Shown here one piece after another: positions 5,882 to 10,592 of a DNA stretch of 10,592 nucleotides. The notes under the pieces were generated by a model, which saw only the letters and a program-made list of their open reading frames with translations, was not told the DNA's origin and made no database searches. Location: the NCBI GenBank assembly GCA_007128045.1, contig SKYG01000252.1, positions 1 through 10,592 on the forward strand, in the 5' to 3' direction. The number at the start of each line of letters is the position of its first letter. The first letter of the stretch is position 1. The stretch comes from Bacteroidales bacterium (lineage in GTDB: Bacteria > Bacteroidota > Bacteroidia > Bacteroidales > UBA7960). Position numbers and translations under genes: made by a program.

Positions 5882-7135
5882 ATGGAACTTAAAAGAGTAG
5901 TCGTTACAGGTCTCGGCGCTCTTACTCCTATTGGCAATAATGTTCCTGAGTATTGGGAAAGCCTTATCAATGGAGTGAGTGGTGCAGGTCCTATCACCCG
6001 TTTTGACGCATCAAAATTTAAAACCCGCCTGGCATGCGAGTTAAAAAATTTCGACATCGGTGCATTCTTTGACAGAAAAGAGAGTCGGAAGTATGATCCT
6101 TTCACCCAATATGCCTTAATCGCCACCGACGAAGCCGTCAAAGATACAGGCGTAGATCTGCAAACACTGGATGTTGACCGGATCGGGGTCATTTGGGGTA
6201 GTGGCATCGGAGGGCTGGAAACGTTCCTTTTCAGCATTACAGACTATGTGAAAGGTGGTGAGATACCCCGTTTTAGTCCGTTTTTTATCCCAAAGATGAT
6301 TGCAGATATTGCAGCAGGCCATATCTCCATCAAATATGGACTCCGTGGTCCAAACTTCACCACTACATCGGCATGTGCCTCTGCCGCCAACGCACTTGTC
6401 GATTGCTACAACCTGATCAGGCTCGGAAAAGCCGACATGTTCATAAGTGGGGGATCAGAAGCAGCCATTAATGCAGCAGGTGTGGGCGGGTTTAGTGCCA
6501 TGCACGCCATCTCAGAACGCAACGATGATCCATCTACCGCCTCACGTCCATTCGACAAAGACCGGGATGGTTTTGTTATTGGAGAAGGAGCAGGAGCCGT
6601 CGTATTCGAAGAATTGGAACATGCCCTTAATAGGGGAGCCAAAATATATGCAGAAGTTGTTGGCGGTGGAATGTCGGCCGATGCATACCATATGACAAGC
6701 CCACATCCTGATGGATTGGGAGCCATGCTCGTTATGAAAAACACGCTCGAAGACAATGGACTGAAGCCTGAAGAGGTGGATCATATCAATACCCATGGCA
6801 CATCAACACCATTGGGCGACATTGCAGAGCCTAAAGCCATCGTTAAATTGTTTGGTGAGCACGCTTATAACATCAGTATCAACGCAACAAAATCTATGAC
6901 AGGACACCTCCTGGGTGCAGCAGGTGCCGTCGAAGCCATTGCATCCATTTTGTCTATTGTAAATGATATCGTGCCTCCAACCATTAACCATTTTACAGAC
7001 GACCCTGAGATCGACAACAGGCTTGATTTCACATTTAATAAAGCCAAAAAGCGTACTGTTAATGTGGCTCTTAGCAATACGTTCGGCTTTGGCGGACATA
7101 ATGCCTGTATCGCATTTAGAAAGTTCAACCAATAG
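5882..7135 (+). CDS. fabF: Beta-ketoacyl-ACP synthase II
   Basis: A 417-residue cytoplasmic thiolase-fold condensing enzyme that elongates acyl-ACP with malonyl-ACP, releasing CO2. The active-site triad is visible: nucleophile Cys165 in TTSACASAANAL, His305 in NTHGTSTPLGD and His342 in MTGHLLGAAG, each two residues beyond the E. coli FabF positions (163, 303, 340). Lys337, and Phe401 in the gating loop NTFGFGGHN, are also conserved. Length is typical (E. coli 413 aa) and there is no sign of truncation. ATG 5882 gives the standard MELKRVVVTGLGALTPIG N-terminus; the upstream sequence has no Shine-Dalgarno. It follows acpP, its substrate carrier, and its 3' end overlaps the likely start of rnc by 35 nt, so the two are probably translationally coupled. 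Confidence 0.98.
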   Translation: MELKRVVVTGLGALTPIGNNVPEYWESLINGVSGAGPITRFDASKFKTRLACELKNFDIGAFFDRKESRKYDPFTQYALIATDEAVKDTGVDLQTLDVDRIGVIWGSGIGGLETFLFSITDYVKGGEIPRFSPFFIPKMIADIAAGHISIKYGLRGPNFTTTSACASAANALVDCYNLIRLGKADMFISGGSEAAINAAGVGGFSAMHAISERNDDPSTASRPFDKDRDGFVIGEGAGAVVFEELEHALNRGAKIYAEVVGGGMSADAYHMTSPHPDGLGAMLVMKNTLEDNGLKPEEVDHINTHGTSTPLGDIAEPKAIVKLFGEHAYNISINATKSMTGHLLGAAGAVEAIASILSIVNDIVPPTINHFTDDPEIDNRLDFTFNKAKKRTVNVALSNTFGFGGHNACIAFRKFNQ

Positions 7136-7901
7136 GTCACCCGATTTGCGACTTTTCGCTGCCCTTTTACGAAAAACAAAAGCCTCCGAAAAAAACCTCC
7201 AGGAGGCAATCAGTAACCTGTTCGGATACCAACCGGGTAATATTGCTATATACAGACTTGCATTCCGGCATAAATCTGCAGCTTCCTCTCTTAACAATGG
7301 GTTTAAACATAGCAACGAAAGGCTTGAATATTTAGGCGACGCTGTACTAGGATCAGTTATTGCCGATTTTTTATTTAAGAAATTTCCTTTCAAAGATGAA
7401 GGGTTCCTGACAGAAATGAGGGCGCGAATTGTAAGCCGGAATCATTTAAATCTATTATCCAGAAAATTAGGACTTGACAAACTAATTGAAGCGAGTAAAG
7501 AAAACAATGTGACCACCTCATCCATCCTTGGAGATGCCTTTGAAGCATTTGTTGGTGCACTGTATCTCGACAAAGGATACCGCTTCACACAAAAGATCAT
7601 TATCAGTCAGATCATTCAAAATCATGTAGACATTGAGGCACTTCTTCAAACAGAGATAAACTTTAAGAGTAAAGTGATTGAATGGGCGCAAAAAGAAAAA
7701 CGATCAGTAGAGTTTGAACTTATCGAAGAAATTGAGAATGGACGAATCGGTAAGCTCTATGTTGTGAGTCTATTGATAGATGGTAAGCCCATTAACCAGG
7801 GAAAGGATTATTCTATAAAAAAAGCAGAACAGCAAGCTGCCCGCCTGGCATGTGAACAAATTTTCAATGAGCCAGACAACATCGACTATCCCCAACAATA
7901 G
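7101..7901 (+). CDS. rnc: Ribonuclease III
   Basis: A double-strand-specific endoribonuclease that matures rRNA and cleaves structured mRNAs. From ATG 7101 it has 266 residues. The RNase III domain carries the signature NERLEYLGDAVLG at 72-84; catalytic metal ligands are Glu73, Glu76 and Asp80 plus Asp145 and Glu148 in LGDAFEAFVGALYLDKG (E. coli E38, E41, D45, D114, E117). A double-stranded-RNA-binding domain occupies about 188-255 (FKSKVIEWAQ ... KKAEQQAARLACEQIF). The start is uncertain: ATG 7101 lies inside the fabF end, whereas a TTG at 7146 would give 251 aa beginning MRLFAALLRK, nearer to usual family length. A longer frame from 6963 runs through fabF and is not credible as a start. The downstream gene begins 3 nt after the stop. 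Confidence 0.95.
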   Translation: MPVSHLESSTNRSPDLRLFAALLRKTKASEKNLQEAISNLFGYQPGNIAIYRLAFRHKSAASSLNNGFKHSNERLEYLGDAVLGSVIADFLFKKFPFKDEGFLTEMRARIVSRNHLNLLSRKLGLDKLIEASKENNVTTSSILGDAFEAFVGALYLDKGYRFTQKIIISQIIQNHVDIEALLQTEINFKSKVIEWAQKEKRSVEFELIEEIENGRIGKLYVVSLLIDGKPINQGKDYSIKKAEQQAARLACEQIFNEPDNIDYPQQ

Positions 7902-7904
7902 ACC

Positions 7905-8354
7905 ATGGCCAAAAAGCACATCCTAAATCTTGAATATACACATCCCTATAAGGCCATTGGTATATTCTCTGCCCAGAAAGACTACAGACTCTGCTGGTTG
8001 CTGAACAACCGTCTGGGCATCGATCTGAAAAGAATGCCCGATTTTTGTTTGTCTTTCGATGCCAAATCTGAACCGGCCAACTATCCCATATATAAATATG
8101 AACAGCCCAACTTATTTTTAAGTATTTTGCTGCTGGCAAACAGAAGTGAACAGCAGATCCTGTTTCCTGCACCAAAAAACCTCGACTATATATTCTTGCT
8201 GAAAAGCCCGGAGAACTTGTTTAAGCTATCTGAAACACTGTCAGAAATCAGAAACATACCACAGGTTCTTGCAGCTGTCACACTGAAAGACCTGCCAGAA
8301 AAAAGAGCAAGTGAGTTTTTCTTTGACCTGGAACTCTATCTGTCACAAATGTAG
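7905..8354 (+). CDS. IPExxxVDY-family protein (Bacteroidota-specific, unknown function)
   Basis: A 149-residue soluble protein of a family named for a short motif and known almost only from Bacteroidota, where it is usually encoded between rnc and pyruvate kinase. Here the motif is divergent: residues 87-95 read FPAPKNLDY, keeping Pro, Asp and Tyr but with Phe for Ile, Ala for Glu and Leu for Val. The N-terminus MAKKHILNLEY and the C-terminal FFFDLELYL helix fit the family layout as I remember it. No catalytic residues, signal peptide or membrane segment are visible, so no function is proposed. It starts 3 nt after the rnc stop with no Shine-Dalgarno, implying coupled translation as the last gene of the acpP-fabF-rnc cluster. 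The assignment rests on position plus partial motif. Confidence 0.75.
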   Translation: MAKKHILNLEYTHPYKAIGIFSAQKDYRLCWLLNNRLGIDLKRMPDFCLSFDAKSEPANYPIYKYEQPNLFLSILLLANRSEQQILFPAPKNLDYIFLLKSPENLFKLSETLSEIRNIPQVLAAVTLKDLPEKRASEFFFDLELYLSQM

Positions 8355-8361
8355 ACGTCCT

Positions 8362-8492
8362 AACCCGCGACAAAGCGCTGAGAAATTAGCGCTGAGAATT
8401 GAGCACTGAGAAAAACCCGCAACCCGCGACAAAGCGCTGAGCGCTGAGCATTGAGCACTGAGCATTGAGCGCTGAGCGCTGAGAAAAACCCG
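8362..8492 (+). repeat. Two tandem copies of a composite module carrying GCNYTGA heptamers
   Basis: Each module has a 13-bp head AACCCGCGACAAA (8362-8374 and 8421-8433), a run of 7-bp units, and a 10-bp tail GAAAAACCCG (8410-8419 and 8483-8492). The first run (8375-8409) has five units, two of them degenerate (GAAATTA, GAATTGA). The second (8434-8482) has seven clean units of GCGCTGA, GCATTGA or GCACTGA in unbroken register. The different unit counts suggest module duplication followed by slippage. Confidence 0.9.
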
Positions 8493-8503
8493 TAACCTTT
8501 TGC

Positions 8504-8523
8504 GGACAGGTCAAGCCCTGTCC
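8504..8523. repeat. 20-bp hairpin repeat, copy 1
   Basis: GGACAGGTCAAGCCCTGTCC consists of a 7-bp inverted repeat (GGACAGG/CCTGTCC) around the loop TCAAGC. An identical copy lies at 8551-8570, so it behaves as a small dispersed palindromic element, comparable in form to REP-like units. Confidence 0.85.
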
Positions 8524-8550
8524 CTACAGTGTCATCCTACGGGGATTCGT

Positions 8551-8570
8551 GGACAGGTCAAGCCCTGTCC
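8551..8570. repeat. 20-bp hairpin repeat, copy 2
   Basis: Exact copy of the unit at 8504-8523, same orientation, 27 bp after the end of the first. The 7-bp stem and 6-nt loop are unchanged; flanking bases differ, so the repeated unit ends at the hairpin. Confidence 0.85.
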
Positions 8571-8619
8571 AAACTGCGTTACTCCGTGAATCACTCCGCG
8601 ATCCTTTGCGGTTATTCCC

Positions 8620-8707
8620 GTAACCTGGTAACCCCGTAACCTCGTAACCCTGTAACCTGGTAACCCTGTAACCTGGTAACCCTGCAACCTGTCAACCCCG
8701 TAACCTG
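8620..8707 (+). repeat. Tandem array of eleven GTAACCYN octamers
   Basis: Eleven 8-bp units in perfect register, variants of GTAACCTG, GTAACCCT and GTAACCCC; units nine and ten (GCAACCTG, TCAACCCC) are the most decayed. From 8644 to 8683 the units alternate CCCT and CCTG, which suggests expansion by 16-bp steps. No spacers, so not CRISPR. Confidence 0.9.
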
Positions 8708-8745
8708 GCAAGCACCACAGACACATAAACTCAGTCGGCTTTTCG

Positions 8746-9519
8746 TTATTCGCTCGACTTGGCTTCATTCCAGAAACCGTCCATCTCTTTCAGGTTCATC
8801 TTGCTGAGTTCCTTACCGGTATTTTTTGCGCCATCTTCAATGTATGCAAACCTTTTGATAAATTTCTTATTGGTTCGTTCCAAAGCATTTTCCGGATTCA
8901 CCTGTATAAAACGAGCATAATTGATCAGCGCAAACATAAGATCACCAAACTCTTCCTCAATTCTCTCATGATCTGATCCATTATTGATCTCCGTTTGCAA
9001 TTCTCCCATCTCCTCCAATACTTTTGCCCACACCTGGCCTGTGTTCTCCCAATCAAACCCTACGCCACGGGCCTTGTCCTGTATCCGATAGGCCTTGATC
9101 ATGGCCGGTAATGTACGCGGCACACCGGAAAGCACCTTTTTTTTACCCTCTTTTAGTTTTATCTTCTCCCAGTTCTCCTTTACCTGCTCCGCACCAGACA
9201 CATTAACATCACCATATACGTGAGGATGTCTGCTTATTAGTTTTTTGCTGATGGTTTCCAGCACACTCGTAATATCAAATGCGCCAAGCTCACTGCCTAT
9301 CTTTGCATAAAATACAATGTGAAGCATCAAATCGCCCAACTCATTGTTTATTTCACGTAAGTCGTTGTCAAGAATCGCATCCGCAAGTTCATAGGTTTCT
9401 TCGATGGTCAGATGCCTGAGACTCTCCAGGGTCTGTTGGCGATCCCAGGGACATTTTTCCCTCAGATCATCCATAATATCAAGAAGTTGCTTAAAAGCAA
9501 CCAAGCGTTTATCCAACAT
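8746..9519 (-). CDS. mazG: Nucleoside triphosphate pyrophosphohydrolase MazG
   Basis: A 257-residue all-alpha NTP pyrophosphohydrolase that hydrolyses (d)NTPs to (d)NMP and pyrophosphate, cleaning damaged nucleotides and in E. coli lowering ppGpp signalling. Two MazG repeats are visible. The first holds CPWDRQQTLESL at 23-34 and the Mg2+-binding pattern EExxE...ExxD at Glu40, Glu41, Glu44, Glu60 and Asp63; the second has Glu169, Glu170, Glu173, Glu190 and Asp193. SGVPRTLPAMIKAYRIQDKA at about 131-150 and GVGFDW after it are family hallmarks. Length matches E. coli MazG (263 aa), so both domains are complete. ATG 9519 gives the normal N-terminus. It converges on the fabF-rnc cluster across the repeat region. 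A minus-strand TATCTTTA at 9533-9540, only 12-13 nt upstream, suggests a very short leader. Confidence 0.96.
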   Translation of the reverse strand: MLDKRLVAFKQLLDIMDDLREKCPWDRQQTLESLRHLTIEETYELADAILDNDLREINNELGDLMLHIVFYAKIGSELGAFDITSVLETISKKLISRHPHVYGDVNVSGAEQVKENWEKIKLKEGKKKVLSGVPRTLPAMIKAYRIQDKARGVGFDWENTGQVWAKVLEEMGELQTEINNGSDHERIEEEFGDLMFALINYARFIQVNPENALERTNKKFIKRFAYIEDGAKNTGKELSKMNLKEMDGFWNEAKSSE

Positions 9520-9532
9520 AAGTGTTTTTTTG

Positions 9533-9540
9533 TAAAGATA
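9533..9540 (-). promoter_or_regulatory. Candidate -7 element of mazG
   Basis: TATCTTTA on the minus strand (one mismatch to TAnnTTTG) ends 13 nt before the ATG at 9519. No clear -33 TTG at the proper distance. Confidence 0.35.
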
Positions 9541-9554
9541 CTAACAATTGCCTG

Positions 9555-9583
9555 GAAAGTTGGGTGTTTTTTTGCTAACTTTC
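9555..9583. promoter_or_regulatory. Inverted repeat between mazG and the PagL-like gene
   Basis: GAAAGTT (9555-9561) and AACTTTC (9577-9583) are perfect 7-bp complements around 15 nt. The right half overlaps TAACTTTC (9576-9583), a near match to the -7 consensus for the rightward gene, so a protein bound here would cover its promoter. May also be chance. Confidence 0.25.
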
Positions 9584-9603
9584 GTGCATCAATCCGCGGT
9601 ATT

Positions 9604-10592
9604 ATGATGCAGGTAAAGGCGATACGGCTTGGTATTAGTTATATTCAATGCCTCCTCCTTTGCGTATACAGCCATTCAAATGTATATGCATCTGACATCG
9701 TTTCCGCATCTTCCTGGATTCATCGTGTTGATGTGTCTGCTTATTACGGGTTTATCTGGGCACACTGCCCCGCAATAACACACCTTCAGGAAAAGAACCT
9801 GCCTTTGATCCAGCTTTCCTTTTCACACCAAACAGAAGGAAATAAAGAATGGCACCATCGCTATAGCTTTCCAAATTTGGGCGTTGGCATATTATACGGC
9901 AATCTTGGCCGACCTGAAGTAACCGGTCACGCCTTTTCAGTTGCTCCTCATATAAGCCTGCCACTTTACAGAGGTAATATCTTTGACCTTTTTATTCGCC
10001 ATAATCTGGGGTTAGCTTACCTGACCAAAAAACACGATCCATTACTCAATGCGGAGAATAATGCCATCGGTTCGCATGTCAATATATTTTACAGTTCCAC
10101 CATCAACATGCAACTAAAGACCAGACAACATGGAAAGCTGTCGGGCGGATTGGGACTCATCCACTTTAGCAACGGAAGTGTTCGCAAGCCTAACCTGGGA
10201 ATAAATGTTCCGGTAATCATGCTTACATACACACGACGTATCGTGCCTGTAAATAAAATCCCTGAGCCAAAGTCTCGAACTGATAATACCAGAAATACCT
10301 CATTGTTATTTAGCCTTGCTGGCGGAGTCTCAAGGGTGTCTCCTTATGAAGACCAACTATTTCCCGCTTACTCATTGGCAGCAACAATCAGTCGCAAGAT
10401 ATCTACAAAAAGAAATATCGGACTGGGTGCAGATCTTTTTTTAAATTATGCAGACAAACAGATTATGCTCATCAAGGAACCAAAACACTCAACAATAAAT
10501 GAACTATTGAAACCAGGAATACATTTGTCTTATGAACAAGCATTTGGCAAGGTAGACTTTATTATTCATAACGGAATCTATCTGGCGGAAAA
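9604..10592 (+). CDS. PagL-like lipid A deacylase / acyloxyacyl hydrolase family outer membrane protein (partial, runs off right edge)
   Basis: From ATG 9604 (or the adjacent ATG 9607) the frame is open for 329 codons to the window end, so the C-terminus is missing. Residues 1-29 look like a signal peptide (basic start, hydrophobic ISYIQCLLLCVYS, small residues at VYA). The rest alternates polar and hydrophobic residues in strand-like stretches, as expected of an outer membrane beta-barrel. IHFSNGSVRKPNLGINVP at 186-203 contains the PagL HxSN active-site motif (His187, Ser189, Asn190; His126 and Ser128 in Pseudomonas PagL). GLAYLTKKHDP...NNAIGSH at about 136-158 is also typical of Bacteroidota acyloxyacyl hydrolase-family proteins. 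Family members remove the 3-O acyl chain of lipid A at the cell surface. The protein is longer than PagL itself (about 170 aa), with a second half from about residue 215 that may be a repeated barrel-like domain. Activity is inferred from the motif only. Confidence 0.8.
   Translation, partial: MMQVKAIRLGISYIQCLLLCVYSHSNVYASDIVSASSWIHRVDVSAYYGFIWAHCPAITHLQEKNLPLIQLSFSHQTEGNKEWHHRYSFPNLGVGILYGNLGRPEVTGHAFSVAPHISLPLYRGNIFDLFIRHNLGLAYLTKKHDPLLNAENNAIGSHVNIFYSSTINMQLKTRQHGKLSGGLGLIHFSNGSVRKPNLGINVPVIMLTYTRRIVPVNKIPEPKSRTDNTRNTSLLFSLAGGVSRVSPYEDQLFPAYSLAATISRKISTKRNIGLGADLFLNYADKQIMLIKEPKHSTINELLKPGIHLSYEQAFGKVDFIIHNGIYLAE

Larger units (their letters stand above)
8355..8745. other. Non-coding, repeat-filled region between convergent genes
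   Basis: These 391 bp between the IPExxxVDY gene and mazG hold no credible gene. Nearly all of it is simple or short repeats: heptamer modules (8362-8492), two 20-bp hairpin units (8504-8570) and an octamer array (8620-8707). The repeat periods of 7 and 8 bp are not multiples of three, which argues against coding. In the usual Bacteroidota order a pyruvate kinase gene would be expected about here; none is present. Confidence 0.85.

Noticed and set aside
5848..6756. Minus-strand open frames of 116-129 codons opposite fabF
   Set aside because: They lie fully antisense to highly conserved fabF codons, are Ser/Pro/Thr-rich as expected of reverse-strand shadows, and lack promoters.
6963..7100. 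Long N-terminal extension of RNase III from ATG 6963
   Set aside because: This stretch is the conserved fabF 3' coding region read in another frame; the extension has no family similarity.
8620..8707. CRISPR-like array
   Set aside because: Units are 8 bp and contiguous, with no spacers and no cas genes nearby.
8532..8768. Minus-strand open frame of 78 codons with 8-residue repeats
   Set aside because: It arises because three 8-bp units make 24 bp in frame. It overlaps the mazG end and has no recognisable protein features.

Overview
The window looks like chromosomal DNA of a Bacteroidota bacterium. Three things point that way. Several genes are preceded by the phylum's -7 promoter motif TAnnTTTG (exactly TATCTTTG four times), mostly without Shine-Dalgarno sequences. 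An IPExxxVDY-type protein, a family known almost only from this phylum, lies directly downstream of acpP-fabF-rnc. Several proteins, including the SLC12-like transporter and the PagL-like outer membrane protein, have a Bacteroidota character. I see no phage, transposon, CRISPR, tRNA or rRNA.

Layout. 1-765 (-) is the N-terminal part of an SLC12-like cation-chloride cotransporter, cut by the window edge. It is divergent from 983-2629 (+), an MscS-type mechanosensitive channel with a signal peptide and an extra periplasmic N-terminal domain. On the minus strand follows a two-gene operon transcribed from about 3930 down to 2631: an encapsulated ferritin-like protein (EncFtn) with a C-terminal targeting peptide, then a family 1 encapsulin shell. 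Together they should form an iron-storing protein nanocompartment. Divergent from it is a small FMN nitroreductase (4058-4612), which converges on purN (4630-5220, -). At 5457-8354 (+) lies the conserved cluster acpP, fabF, rnc and the IPExxxVDY gene: fatty acid synthesis carrier and condensing enzyme, RNase III, and a small protein of unknown role. A long inverted repeat separates acpP from fabF and adjoins a second promoter.

After the IPExxxVDY gene, where pyruvate kinase commonly sits in this phylum, there is instead about 390 bp of non-coding, highly repetitive DNA: two copies of a module built from 7-bp units, two copies of a 20-bp hairpin sequence, and an array of eleven 8-bp units. Beyond it are mazG (8746-9519, -) and, divergently, the 5' part of a PagL-like lipid A deacylase/acyloxyacyl hydrolase family protein running off the right edge.

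The most substantial system is the encapsulin/EncFtn iron compartment. All iron-site residues of EncFtn and the flavin-site tryptophan of the shell are retained, and a flavoenzyme lies next door. The least explained DNA is the three-part repeat region. A possible RNase III-sensitive hairpin upstream of fabF-rnc is the best regulatory lead.
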